Assembly (NCBI GenBank): GCA_964347975.1
Contig: CAYGAY010000002.1
Location: 86,789-150,788 of the forward strand
DNA length: 64,000 nt
Direction: 5' to 3'
From: Bin87 sp964347975
Lineage (GTDB): Bacteria; Chloroflexota; Dehalococcoidia; Lucifugimonadales; UBA3495
Numbering within the stretch: the stretch's first letter is position 1; every line of letters begins with the position of its first letter. Shown here piece by piece: positions 17,471-25,995 of this stretch. The notes under the pieces are model-generated. The model worked only from the letters and a program-made list of their open reading frames with translations, searched no databases and had not been told where the DNA came from. Made by a program: the position numbers and the translations under genes.

Positions 17471-19408
17471 CTAAACCGAGCGCAGCCACCAGAAAATCGC
17501 CAGCCCGATGACGCCGAGCGCCACCGCCAGAGCGTAGGAATAGACATGGCCGGTTACGTGGAGGCGCAAGGCTACGCCGGCTTTGCGTACCACATCCGCC
17601 GGGCCGTTGACGCCGACATCGTTGACCACGGCCCGGTCGAAAAAGGCCAGGGCGGCGGATACGGTCAGCACGACGCGGTCGATGACCCACTGGTACGATT
17701 CATCCACATAGTAACGGTTCTCCACCACCCGGACTATCGGGGCGAGCCGGGCGCGCCAGGCTTCATGGGACAGGGAACGGCGCGCGTAAATCAGCCACGC
17801 CAGCGCAAACGCGCCTACCGCCAGCAGGATGGACAGGACGCCCAGCACAATGTCGAAGTGGAAACCCTCAGCGTGGTCGTAGAAAACAAAACTGCCAAAG
17901 CCGCCAAACGCGCCCGGCCAATCGAACGCAATCCAACCGAAGCCCACCGCCAGCGCCGCCAGCACGGATAGCACGCTGGTCATCAGCAGAGGCGACTCGT
18001 GGGCGTGGCGGCTGTCCTCGCCCTCCGGGCCGAAGAAGACGATGAACATGGCGCGGGCCATGTAGAGGGCGCTTAGGAAAGCCGTTAGCATGGCCAGGAC
18101 GATGAATATGGCCGGCAGGTTGTGGGACACGGCCAGCAGGATTTCATCCTTGCTCCAGAAACCGGACAGGATGGGGATGCCGCCCAGGGAAAGCGCGCCG
18201 ATGGAGAACACGGTCGCCGTCAGCGGCATGGCGCGGCGCAGGCCACCGACGCGGCGGATGTCAACGTCGCCGTGGGCGCCCACGCCGTGCATCACGCTGC
18301 CGGCCCCCAGAAACAGCAGGGCCTTGGCGAAGCCATGGGCCATCAGGTGGAACACCGCCGCGGTCCACCCGAACGCGCCAAGCGACAGCATCATGAGGCC
18401 CAAGTGGGACACGGTAGAGTAGGCAAGAATACGTTTCAAGTCGGTGGACACCAGGGCAATGGTGGCTGATCCCAGGGCGGTTATCATGCCGATGCAGGCG
18501 ACAACCATCATGGCTTCCGGCGAAGCGGCGAAAATGGGATACGCCCGGGCAACCAGATAAACGCCGGCGATGACCATGGTAGCGGCATGTATCAACGCGC
18601 TAACGGGAGTGGGACCTTCCATAGCGTCGGGCAGCCAGACGTGGAACGGGAACTGCGCGGACTTCCCCATCGCGCCCAGCAGGAGCAGGATAGCGGAGGC
18701 GGTGATGACACCGTCGCTCAACTCCCCGGCAGCTACGGCATTGAAGGCATCGGTCATGCTGAAGCTGCCCACGTTCACCCAGAGCAACAGGATGCCCACC
18801 AGCAGGCCCACGTCGCCAATGCGCGTTACCACGAAGGCTTTTTTGGCCGCCTCCCTGGGACCGGGGTTCTCGAACCAAAAGCCGATCAGCAGATACGAAC
18901 AGAGGCCCACCAACTCCCAGGCTATGTAGAGCAACAGGAAGTTGTCGGCCAGCGCGAGGGTAAGCATGGCAGCTACGAAAAGGGCTTGCCAAGCGAAATA
19001 CCAACCGAAACGAGGGTCGCCCTTCATGTACTCCAGTGAGTACAGTTGCACCCCCAGCGCGACGAAGGTGATCAGACCCAGCAGAACCAGAGTCAGCGGG
19101 TCGATCAAAATACCCCAGTTCAGATGGATCGCCTGGTCAACCGTTGCCATCGCGCCCGGCAGGCCGGCCTCGAACCAGGCCGTCGTAAAATGGCAGGTCA
19201 ACGCCCCGGTGACGCCACTCACTTCACAGGCAGGGTCGGCGGCCGACGCGTTCAGGAAACCCAGGGTGGCGATGATCCACACAACGAACCCGCCGGCTAT
19301 GGCCAGGATCGCCAGGGATGCGCCGCGCAGGGGCAGCCAACGCTGAAACAAGATGATCAGCGGGCAGGCGACGAAGGAAAGTACCGGTATCAGGAAGGCC
19401 AGCGGCAT
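17471..19408 (-). CDS. nuoL: NADH-quinone oxidoreductase subunit L
   Basis: 645 residues, the usual length for NuoL, with about 16 membrane helices and the long C-terminal lateral helix region. The distal proton pump of Complex I. Conserved motifs: LLYIAWELVGLCSYLLIGFW, AQFPFHVWLPDAMEGPTPVSALIHAATMV. It starts 1 bp after the nuoK stop. Confidence 0.96.
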   Translation of the reverse strand: MPLAFLIPVLSFVACPLIILFQRWLPLRGASLAILAIAGGFVVWIIATLGFLNASAADPACEVSGVTGALTCHFTTAWFEAGLPGAMATVDQAIHLNWGILIDPLTLVLLGLITFVALGVQLYSLEYMKGDPRFGWYFAWQALFVAAMLTLALADNFLLLYIAWELVGLCSYLLIGFWFENPGPREAAKKAFVVTRIGDVGLLVGILLLWVNVGSFSMTDAFNAVAAGELSDGVITASAILLLLGAMGKSAQFPFHVWLPDAMEGPTPVSALIHAATMVIAGVYLVARAYPIFAASPEAMMVVACIGMITALGSATIALVSTDLKRILAYSTVSHLGLMMLSLGAFGWTAAVFHLMAHGFAKALLFLGAGSVMHGVGAHGDVDIRRVGGLRRAMPLTATVFSIGALSLGGIPILSGFWSKDEILLAVSHNLPAIFIVLAMLTAFLSALYMARAMFIVFFGPEGEDSRHAHESPLLMTSVLSVLAALAVGFGWIAFDWPGAFGGFGSFVFYDHAEGFHFDIVLGVLSILLAVGAFALAWLIYARRSLSHEAWRARLAPIVRVVENRYYVDESYQWVIDRVVLTVSAALAFFDRAVVNDVGVNGPADVVRKAGVALRLHVTGHVYSYALAVALGVIGLAIFWWLRSV

Positions 19409-19409
19409 A

Positions 19410-19730
19410 TCACCACTTCAGCAGGTTGATTTCGTCCACGTTGACGGTGCCCCGGTTGCGGTACATGCGCAGGATAATAGCAAAGGCCAAGCCGACCTCT
19501 GCCGCTGCGACCGTAATGACAAAAATGGCAATAATTTGACCGTCAAAGGCCACAAAACGTCCGGAGCCATTTAAATAGGAGGCTGCCGCGATGAGGTTGA
19601 TGTTCACTGCGTTAAGCATCAACTCAATGGATAGCACGATCAGCACAGCGCTGCGGCGGGCCAACACTCCGTAAAACCCAATGCCGAACAACGCGGCGCC
19701 AAGCAGCTGGAAGTACAACAAAGGAACCAT
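19410..19730 (-). CDS. nuoK: NADH-quinone oxidoreductase subunit K
   Basis: 106 residues with three membrane helices. The signature VLIVLSIELMLNAVNINLI contains the conserved Glu of the E-channel. ATG at 19728-19730 is chosen; the longer frame would run back into nuoJ. It lies 7 bp after nuoJ. Confidence 0.95.
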   Translation of the reverse strand: MVPLLYFQLLGAALFGIGFYGVLARRSAVLIVLSIELMLNAVNINLIAAASYLNGSGRFVAFDGQIIAIFVITVAAAEVGLAFAIILRMYRNRGTVNVDEINLLKW

Positions 19731-19737
19731 CGGGGGA

Positions 19738-20271
19738 CTAATCCTCACCTTCGGGCTGCGATACCCCGTCGGCGGGTTCAATCGGCTGGCCCACGTTCTG
19801 CTGGCGCGCGATGATGATGGCTCCAATGAGAGCCACTAACAGGACCAGCGAAGCTATCTCGAAGGGCAGCGCCCACTTGGTGAACAGGGATTGGCCCAAA
19901 TCGGTGAACGCGGGCGCCTGCGGTTGCATGGTAGTTTCGGGAGCCAGCCAGAAAGCAGCGCCGAGCACTACCGCTAAAATCGTTGCGGTCAAAAGGCCCA
20001 GCGGCCATTGAGAGTTATCGGTGATCCGCGGATATTCGGAAGAGCGCGTCAACATTACCGCGAATAAGACTACGATGGTCACCGCCCCGCCGTAGATGAG
20101 GACTTGAACTAACGCCAGGAATTCCGCGAACAGCAGCAAGTACGCGCCCGCTGCGCCCAAGAGGGACAATAACAGGAACAGCGCCGCGTGGACGACATTT
20201 CGGGTTGCCACCACGCCGAGCGCGCCACCCAGGGTGAAAATGGCTACGATGACAAACAGAGCCAGGTGCAC
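19738..20271 (-). CDS. nuoJ: NADH-quinone oxidoreductase subunit J
   Basis: 177 residues, five membrane helices, GTG start at 20269-20271. Conserved AEFLALVQVLIYGGAVTIVVLFAVMLT (the pi-bulge helix region) identifies NuoJ. The gene is separated by 161 bp from the upstream CxCxxC gene, which is a larger gap than elsewhere in the cluster. Confidence 0.94.
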   Translation of the reverse strand: MHLALFVIVAIFTLGGALGVVATRNVVHAALFLLLSLLGAAGAYLLLFAEFLALVQVLIYGGAVTIVVLFAVMLTRSSEYPRITDNSQWPLGLLTATILAVVLGAAFWLAPETTMQPQAPAFTDLGQSLFTKWALPFEIASLVLLVALIGAIIIARQQNVGQPIEPADGVSQPEGED

Positions 20272-20432
20272 GGGTCAGTCATCCTCCCGCCTGAGCGAGC
20301 CGGCGCTGACTGCCGACGAAGCGGTTGCAAAGGATGAGCCGCCCGGTTGGCGGCTCCTACAGCGGCAGTTTGAATATTCCGTTGACATTGCGGGGCAAAC
20401 GATATTCCTGGACTTTAGCGGTCGCTGGCCCA
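20272..20432. promoter_or_regulatory. 161-bp nuo spacer with a hairpin and a possible promoter
   Basis: On the minus strand a weak TTGCCC (20393-20398) and TATTCA (20371-20376) are spaced 16 bp apart and could drive nuoJ-N. Downstream of them is a GCCGCC/GGCGGC hairpin (20338-20354). Either could uncouple nuoJ-N expression from the upstream genes. Confidence 0.3.
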
Positions 20433-20738
20433 CTAGATGGATTTGAGCAGAGTGCAGGTGGCGCACTCACAATCCGCTTTGTGCTTCTTCACTGGTTCGC
20501 CGATGGCCTTGGAGCGACCCTTTGCCTTCCCCGAGGCGCCGGCCTTGCCACGCCGTTTGCCCTTGCCGATTTTCCCCGCCTTGGCCGCTTTGCCGGCCAG
20601 TTTGCCAACCAGACCACCCACCCTGCCGGCGGCGGAGGGGTCCGAGCCCTGTGTCCTACGCTCCACACACTCGACACAGGTACAGTATTGTGGATGCCTG
20701 GGCGAAAGATTGCGAAAGCGTTCGTCTTCTCGGGGCAC
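20433..20738 (-). CDS. Small basic protein with two CxCxxC motifs, within the nuo cluster
   Basis: 101 residues. GTG start at 20736-20738 with GAGGAA just upstream, 15 bp after nuoI. The N-terminus has YCTCVECVERR and the C-terminus ADCECATCTLLKS; each is a CxCxxC motif, so six cysteines in two symmetrical clusters could bind zinc or an Fe-S cluster. Between them is a flexible Lys/Gly/Ala-rich linker of about 50 residues (KLAGKAAKAGKIGKGKRRGK). No known Complex I subunit has this shape. Position between nuoI and nuoJ suggests an assembly factor or accessory subunit, but that is inference. Confidence 0.75.
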   Translation of the reverse strand: MPREDERFRNLSPRHPQYCTCVECVERRTQGSDPSAAGRVGGLVGKLAGKAAKAGKIGKGKRRGKAGASGKAKGRSKAIGEPVKKHKADCECATCTLLKSI

Positions 20739-20753
20739 GGTGTTCCTCGGCTT

Positions 20754-21290
20754 TTAGTCGGTTTCGTCTGCGGACGCAGCGGCAGCGGCTTTTGCGGCGT
20801 CGGCCTTTTGTTTCGCCAGGACGGTAGGGGGTATCCAACTGGTGTCGCCCTGGTATTTCTTGCCAATCTCCAGGAGAGCGGGGAGGTCAACCCGGTCGCC
20901 GTTGCGCCCGTAGGTGCTCATTTCGTGCTCGTGGCTCATAACAATGGCGTCGAAATTGCAGTACTCGACGCAGATGCCGCACAATATACAACGGTTGAGG
21001 TTGATTTCAAAGTAATCGACAATCTTCCGGCGGCTGCTTTCGCCCTCAGCGTGCTTGGGGTTGTCCATCATGCTCGCGGACATACACTGGGTGGGACAGT
21101 TGCGGATACAGACCATGCAGCCGGTGCAATAGGGTTCGCTGATGTCGCCGTCCCACGTCAGAGCCGGGAATCCCATGAAGCGGGGGCGCACCGGTGTGGC
21201 CTGTTTGGGGTACTGCTGAGTTACCGGGCGGCGCAGCCCGGAGACGGTGGAGGCGAGAGTGAGCATCATTCCTTTGAGGCTTTCCAGCAT
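20754..21290 (-). CDS. nuoI: NADH-quinone oxidoreductase subunit I
   Basis: 178 residues. Two [4Fe-4S] ferredoxin motifs, CTGCMVCIRNCP (about residues 55-66) and CILCGICVEYC (about 100-110), bind clusters N6a and N6b in the connecting arm of Complex I. An Ala-rich charged C-terminal tail (KADAAKAAAAASADETD) is unusual. GGAGG lies 12 nt upstream of the ATG. Confidence 0.96.
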   Translation of the reverse strand: MLESLKGMMLTLASTVSGLRRPVTQQYPKQATPVRPRFMGFPALTWDGDISEPYCTGCMVCIRNCPTQCMSASMMDNPKHAEGESSRRKIVDYFEINLNRCILCGICVEYCNFDAIVMSHEHEMSTYGRNGDRVDLPALLEIGKKYQGDTSWIPPTVLAKQKADAAKAAAAASADETD

Positions 21291-21292
21291 AG

Positions 21293-21892
21293 CTATACAT
21301 CCTCCGTTCCCAATGCTGCCATCCGGTCCAGGTCGGAAAAAACGTCGGCTACCGGGCAGGAAAACCCGGGTAGTACTGGGTTCAGCGTCAGCATATCATC
21401 CGTCGTCAGAACGTGAATTTCGCCAGTTGACTGCCGGGCAGTAACTTCGCGATGGTACAAATCAATCAGCAGGACGATGGCCACGCCGCGCTCCAAGTAG
21501 AGCCGAGCCTTGCCGATTACCTCCACATAGGTATCGGTGGGCGAAATGACCTCAACGGCGATGTCCGGGAACCCGCCCCATATACCGGGTTCAGCGTCAA
21601 GGGATGCGGGAACTCTTTGCAACGCGGTTACATGCAGGTCAGGGACCCTGAAGTTGGCGCCGGATAGCCCCAAGCGAAAGGCGGCGCCTTGACCAACTAA
21701 AAAAGGCAACCCTTCGCTTTCAACGTGCTGGCCGAACAGGCGGTCAATTTTGCTGACGACCGCCGAGTGGGACATTCTCATCGGTGGCAGCTCCTTCAGC
21801 TCGCCGTCAACAAGTTCATACCGCTTGCCGTCGTCGGGCAGAATGAGCAAGTCGCTGTCGATGTAAGCCGTTTCCAGCATTGTTGACATCAT
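21293..21892 (-). CDS. Uma2 family (DUF820) endonuclease-like protein, copy 1
   Basis: 199 residues. PD-(D/E)xK-type fold typical of Uma2/DUF820: GKRYELVDGELKELP at the N-terminus, FRVPDLHVTA, then FPDIAVEVISPTDTYVEVIGKARLYLERGV, where the D-ExV..K pattern gives the presumed catalytic residues. The ATG overlaps the stop of the upstream Uma2 gene by 4 nt. Uma2 proteins are abundant in Cyanobacteria and Chloroflexota; their role is unclear. It is embedded in the nuo cluster. Confidence 0.85.
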   Translation of the reverse strand: MMSTMLETAYIDSDLLILPDDGKRYELVDGELKELPPMRMSHSAVVSKIDRLFGQHVESEGLPFLVGQGAAFRLGLSGANFRVPDLHVTALQRVPASLDAEPGIWGGFPDIAVEVISPTDTYVEVIGKARLYLERGVAIVLLIDLYHREVTARQSTGEIHVLTTDDMLTLNPVLPGFSCPVADVFSDLDRMAALGTEDV

Positions 21893-22500
21893 TGCCTCCC
21901 GCCGCCGGCGGAGTCGGTTTCTGCGGCCGCTCTTCGCTCAAAGGCTTCCAGCACGGCGAAAATATCGGCGACGGCGCAGGCAAAGCCGGGTATTTCCGGG
22001 TCTCCCGAAAGCATATCATCAGGGCCGAAAAACTGCTCCGGCATTCCGGGGCGGCGGATTGCCACCGTGCGCGGGTTGGGGTCGGCAATCCACACTGCCC
22101 GAGTACCCCCGGCGAAATATTCTTCGGTCTTGCGGGCCAGGGCCGACGGGGTGTTGCTGGTAGATACTACCTCGATTGCCACGTCGGGGGCGAAAATTGG
22201 GAAACTGCCGGCGTCCTCATCATACGCTGCCATCCGTTCCCAAGGGGTTACATGAACATCGGGAAACCGAGTGGTGCGCGGGTCAAGCGTGAAACCCGTG
22301 TTGACACCTACGTCCAGCGGCAAGCTTTCCGCAGCAATGTGGTCGCTGACCAGCTTATAAATGTGCCCGGTCGTTCTACCGTGTCTGGGCGTGCCGTCCA
22401 TATCTACCAGCTCTCCGTCAACCAGTTCGTAGCGATGGCTGGGGTCATCGGGCATCGTCCAGAACTCGGCGGCGGTGATTTTGCGGGTGCGGGTGGTCAT
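21889..22500 (-). CDS. Uma2 family (DUF820) endonuclease-like protein, copy 2
   Basis: 203 residues, same fold as its downstream neighbour but distantly similar, so not a recent duplication. Motifs: HRYELVDGELVDMDGTPRHG, RFPDVHVTPWERM, FAPDVAIEVVSTSNTPSALARKTEEYFAGG. It lies 46 bp after nuoH and overlaps copy 1 by 4 nt (ATGA), so the two form a translationally coupled pair inserted between nuoH and nuoI. Confidence 0.85.
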   Translation of the reverse strand: MTTRTRKITAAEFWTMPDDPSHRYELVDGELVDMDGTPRHGRTTGHIYKLVSDHIAAESLPLDVGVNTGFTLDPRTTRFPDVHVTPWERMAAYDEDAGSFPIFAPDVAIEVVSTSNTPSALARKTEEYFAGGTRAVWIADPNPRTVAIRRPGMPEQFFGPDDMLSGDPEIPGFACAVADIFAVLEAFERRAAAETDSAGGGRQ

Positions 22501-22546
22501 GTTGGAGTGGCTCCGTAGGTTGCCAATATGATACCAGCATCGGCGG

Positions 22547-23659
22547 CTACGTGCCCCGTTCCGCCGCGGCGCGCTGGCGGACAGCGATGCGTTGCTGCAC
22601 CTGGGCCACCCGGCGGGCCGGGGCCGCCATGCGCCGGTAGATTACCCATCCGGCTACGGCTAGTCCGACTGCGGACATCATGGTGAGGCTCCACCAGGGG
22701 AGTCCGTAGAAGCGGTACACGGCGGCGATGACGACGGTGTAGAACGACAGCGGCACCATCACCTTCCACGCGAACGCCATCAGTTGGTCGATGCGCAGGC
22801 GGGGGAAGGTTCCCCGCACCCAGAACACTACCAGCACTACCGCGTAGGTCTTGAGCAGGAACCACACCACGTCGGGCAGCGCGGGGCCGCCCCAGCCTCC
22901 GAGGAAAAGCAGCGTAGTCAGGGCGGCTATTGCGAAGGTGTTAATGTACTCGGCCAAGAAGAACACCGACCAGTGGGCGCCGCTATATTCCACAAAGGGG
23001 CCGCCCACCACTTCGCTCTCAGCGTGATATATATCGAAGGGAGTCCGGCCAACTTCGGCGAGGCCGGCGATGAAAAAGACAACGAACCCCAAAGGGAGGA
23101 CGACCAGGTAGGGGTACGTTGTCTGCTGGGAGACGATTTCTCTCATCTCCAGCGACTGGGCCAGAATGGCTACCGCCGCGGCTACCAGGACAACGGGAAT
23201 CTCATAGGAAATCAACTGCGCCGCTGACCGCAACCCGCCCATGATTCCGTACTTGTTGGCAGAACCCCAGCCGGCCAACACCAAACCCAGTATGCCGATC
23301 ACCGCAAAGGCAATTATGTAAAACAACCCCAGCGGCAGGTGGCGGATCACGGCTCCGTCCCCGCCGGGGATAGTCACCCAGATGATGAACGCTGACACCA
23401 CCACAATCACCGGCGCAATCCAGAAGATTGCTTTCTCCGAATCGTCGGGGATGATGTCCTCCTTGATTATGAGCTTGACGGCGTCGGCGATGGGCTGCAT
23501 GAGTCCGAAGGGTCCGGTGCGGGTGGGGCCGTAACGGAGCTGCAGGCGGCCCAAAGCTTTGCGTTCCAACCAAACCATGGACAACACGACAAATGAGAGC
23601 GCCGCGAACATTATCGCCAGGCCGAGCGCGCTCCAACCGATGTCGATGAGGAAACTCAC
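22547..23659 (-). CDS. nuoH: NADH-quinone oxidoreductase subunit H
   Basis: 370 residues, eight membrane helices. It forms the quinone-binding pocket and first part of the proton path. Signatures: WLERKALGRLQLRYGPTRTGPFGLMQPIADAVKLI and AEVGRTPFDIYHAESEVVGG. The GTG start overlaps the nuoD stop (GTGA). The C-terminus carries an extra basic tail of about 30 residues (RRMAAPARRVAQVQQRIAVRQRAA). Confidence 0.96.
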   Translation of the reverse strand: MSFLIDIGWSALGLAIMFAALSFVVLSMVWLERKALGRLQLRYGPTRTGPFGLMQPIADAVKLIIKEDIIPDDSEKAIFWIAPVIVVVSAFIIWVTIPGGDGAVIRHLPLGLFYIIAFAVIGILGLVLAGWGSANKYGIMGGLRSAAQLISYEIPVVLVAAAVAILAQSLEMREIVSQQTTYPYLVVLPLGFVVFFIAGLAEVGRTPFDIYHAESEVVGGPFVEYSGAHWSVFFLAEYINTFAIAALTTLLFLGGWGGPALPDVVWFLLKTYAVVLVVFWVRGTFPRLRIDQLMAFAWKVMVPLSFYTVVIAAVYRFYGLPWWSLTMMSAVGLAVAGWVIYRRMAAPARRVAQVQQRIAVRQRAAAERGT

Positions 23660-24795
23660 CGGTCCACTTCTCCTAACACGATATCCAGGGAACCGAGCAC
23701 AACCACGCTGTCGGCGAGCCAGGTGTCCACCAGTAAGCGGCGCAGAGCGGAGAGATTGCAGAAAGACGGTGGTCGAACTTTGACGCGGTAAGGTCGGTCG
23801 GTACCGTCGCTGACCAGGTACACGCCGATCTCGCCGCGCGGGTTTTCAGCGCGAACGTAGGATTCGCCGGCCGGGGGCCGGATGAGACGCCGGCCCAGAG
23901 AGGACACCACAGGTCCTTCCGGCAACTGCTCCATAGCCTGCTCCACGATGCGCAGCGACTGGTACATTTCCTGCACGCGCACCCAGTGGCGGTCCCAGCA
24001 GTCTCCGTCGAGGCCCACGGGAACATCGAACTCAAAACGATTATAGACCGAATAGGGTTGGGCCTTGCGCACGTCGTACTCATATCCGCAGGCTCGCAAC
24101 AACGGCCCGGTAAGTCCCAGCGCGATTGCTTCTTCGGCGCCGATGGGGCTGATGTCCTTCAGACGCGACAGAAAAATTTCGTTGAACGTAAGGATCCGGT
24201 CGCTTTGTTCCACATCCTCGCGCAGCACCGGCATCAGATCATTCACCATCTGCCGGAAGTTGTCGGGCACATCTTCCTTTAGGCCACCGATGCGGAAATA
24301 GTTGTGCATCATGCGGGCGCCTGAAACGGCTTCGAACAACGCCTGCACCCGCTCGCGGCCCCGGAAGGAGAACATCACCGGCGTCATGGCGCCGGCATCC
24401 AGCCCCATTGTCCCCACGTAGAGCAGGTGACTGGCAACACGGTTCAGTTCACACAGGATGACGCGGATGTATTCAGCCCGTTCGGGCACTTGCAGGCCCA
24501 TCAGTTTTTCCACCGCCATGCAGTACGCCAACTCGTTGTTGAAGTTGCCGATGTAGTCCAGGCGGTCGAACAAGGTCACGACCTGGTGGTACTGCTCGCC
24601 CTCGCACAGTTTTTCAGAGCCCCGATGCAAATAACCGATGTGCGGCTCAACGTCAACGATCTTCTCGCCATCCACCCACATCACCATGCGAAAAACGCCG
24701 TGGGTGGAGGGATGCTGCGGACCCATGTTGAGGAGCATCTCCACCGGCTGGGAGCCGGCGCGGGCAACCGCTGACGGTGTAGTTGTTTCAAGCAT
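23656..24795 (-). CDS. nuoD: NADH-quinone oxidoreductase subunit D
   Basis: 379 residues, 49-kDa subunit that lines the quinone site. MGPQHPSTHGVFRM near the N-terminus (His residues of the quinone pocket) and the conserved AMTPVMFSFRGRERV and YVRAENPRGEIGVYLVSDG are present. ATG at 24793-24795 is used; the upstream codon is TTG. There is no clear Shine-Dalgarno site, and a promoter candidate lies very close upstream. In this cluster nuoD is separated from nuoC by 2.8 kb of accessory genes. Confidence 0.96.
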   Translation of the reverse strand: MLETTTPSAVARAGSQPVEMLLNMGPQHPSTHGVFRMVMWVDGEKIVDVEPHIGYLHRGSEKLCEGEQYHQVVTLFDRLDYIGNFNNELAYCMAVEKLMGLQVPERAEYIRVILCELNRVASHLLYVGTMGLDAGAMTPVMFSFRGRERVQALFEAVSGARMMHNYFRIGGLKEDVPDNFRQMVNDLMPVLREDVEQSDRILTFNEIFLSRLKDISPIGAEEAIALGLTGPLLRACGYEYDVRKAQPYSVYNRFEFDVPVGLDGDCWDRHWVRVQEMYQSLRIVEQAMEQLPEGPVVSSLGRRLIRPPAGESYVRAENPRGEIGVYLVSDGTDRPYRVKVRPPSFCNLSALRRLLVDTWLADSVVVLGSLDIVLGEVDR

Positions 24796-24802
24796 AGTCA
24801 AT

Positions 24803-24832
24803 AGTATAGCGACCGCCCGACCGGTCTGCCAG
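24803..24832 (-). promoter_or_regulatory. Candidate promoter for nuoD and downstream genes
   Basis: On the minus strand CTGGCA (24827-24832), 18-bp spacer, TATACT (24803-24808), ending 7 bp before the nuoD ATG. If used, the transcript would be nearly leaderless, which fits the lack of a Shine-Dalgarno site. It could restore expression of nuoD-N after the accessory island separated it from nuoABC. Confidence 0.4.
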
Positions 24833-24842
24833 ACGGTGGACT

Positions 24843-25271
24843 TTACGGCCGGCCGGTGGCAAGTTCCGCGTTCGTAAAGCCTTCCGCCAGCAAGTAGCGA
24901 TGGATGCGCGTGCGGAACGCCGCCGCATTGCGGTAAGCGTCCATCGTTTTGCGGTCGTTAAATTGAGCCAACGGGTTGTAATCCGCCTCCATCCGGCCAT
25001 ACATTGCGTTCTGGAAGGTATCCAGCCATTGCCGTTCCATATCGCCTTGGTAAATTAGATAGCGGTTGAGCAAGTCCCTGGCGCCTTGGTGGTTAGTAGG
25101 CGTTATATTCTGCGTCAACAAGGCCGCCTTGGTAGCGTGCAGAATAGCATAGTAAGCTCTGGAGACGGTATCCGCCGCCAAGCCGGCCTGGCTCAAAATC
25201 AAGGCCGACTGCAAAGCCTCTCCGCTGCGTCGCCATTCCGCAACAACGCGAGTGCGGTTCACCGTAACCAT
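24843..25271 (-). CDS. HEPN-domain protein (putative toxin of MNT-HEPN pair)
   Basis: 142 residues, all helical. VSRAYYAILHATKAALLTQN is the HEPN/UPF0332 signature. HEPN proteins are often RNases; the Rx4-6H catalytic motif is not clearly visible, so activity is uncertain. It overlaps the upstream nucleotidyltransferase-like gene by 13 bp, the arrangement of MNT-HEPN toxin-antitoxin modules. It sits between nuoC and nuoD. Confidence 0.8.
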   Translation of the reverse strand: MVTVNRTRVVAEWRRSGEALQSALILSQAGLAADTVSRAYYAILHATKAALLTQNITPTNHQGARDLLNRYLIYQGDMERQWLDTFQNAMYGRMEADYNPLAQFNDRKTMDAYRNAAAFRTRIHRYLLAEGFTNAELATGRP

Positions 25272-25597
25272 ACGCCATCCTGCTCCATCATTTCCAGGAA
25301 TGGCGACTTATGCTTCTTATGCCGTTCCCAATCCTTTTCCGTCCACACCGTAACTGATGGGGACGTCCGTGGCGGGTCGGACAAGCTGTATCCCAGCATT
25401 GCCAGCGGCGAATCCAAATTTTCATCCTCCTCCCGCGTAACCAGCAACACGTTCAGTTCATTATCGTCAAACAGGTAGCCTCGGGCCGTGGCTCCATACA
25501 CCAGCATTCGCAGCACCTTCCCCGGATACCGTTCGGCAATAGCCTGCCGGTAGGCTTCCAGCCATTCCAGCTCGGCAGCGTTGATTTGCAGCGCCAT
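25259..25597 (-). CDS. Degenerate MNT-type nucleotidyltransferase (putative antitoxin)
   Basis: 112 residues. ATG at 25595-25597 with AGGGAG 7 nt upstream is chosen over a longer frame. The nucleotidyltransferase strand is recognisable in VLRMLVYGATARGYLFDDNELNVLLV, where active MNT enzymes have GS...GxxxxxSDxDL. Here the Ser is Ala and both catalytic Asp positions read Glu and Asn (NELNV). It therefore probably cannot transfer AMP and may neutralise the HEPN partner by binding. It overlaps the HEPN gene by 13 bp. Confidence 0.75.
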   Translation of the reverse strand: MALQINAAELEWLEAYRQAIAERYPGKVLRMLVYGATARGYLFDDNELNVLLVTREEDENLDSPLAMLGYSLSDPPRTSPSVTVWTEKDWERHKKHKSPFLEMMEQDGVWLR

Positions 25598-25685
25598 TGC
25601 AATACTCCCTTGATACACTGTAGCGCGATGATTGTCGCCAAGTGTACCCGGCGCCGGAACAGGCGAAAATCTCAAAATCCCGTCC

Positions 25686-25991
25686 TCAAACCGCCCCGTC
25701 GTCAGCAACATTCCCAAAGGGCGAGCCGATGAACCGGATGCTGGGTTCGGGCGGCTCGACGCGGCTGCTCATCCAGGATTCTCCGTTGTCGTAAAAGCCG
25801 GCTTCGATCAACACATCTTCCAAAACACCCATTTCATCGCAGTCTTCCAGGTAGTCGGAAACCTGGCGGCGCAAGGACGCCTGCGCTTCTTCCTGGGAGT
25901 CACCGAAAGCCGTCACCTCCAGTTCGGGGCAATGTGCTACCCAACCACCGCCGGCCCGCGAGGTTTCGATTTGATACACAATGCGATCCAT
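25686..25991 (-). CDS. HicB-like antitoxin-type protein
   Basis: 101 residues. The N-terminal 60 residues follow the HicB fold: IVYQIETSRAGGGWVAHCPELEVTAFGDSQEEAQASLRRQVSDYLE. There is no C-terminal DNA-binding domain; instead the protein ends in a Pro/Glu/Ser-rich tail. It lies 4 bp after the upstream gene 25996-26478, so the two are probably cotranslated. No HicA is visible. The role as antitoxin is inference from fold. Confidence 0.7.
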   Translation of the reverse strand: MDRIVYQIETSRAGGGWVAHCPELEVTAFGDSQEEAQASLRRQVSDYLEDCDEMGVLEDVLIEAGFYDNGESWMSSRVEPPEPSIRFIGSPFGNVADDGAV

Positions 25992-25995
25992 CGGC

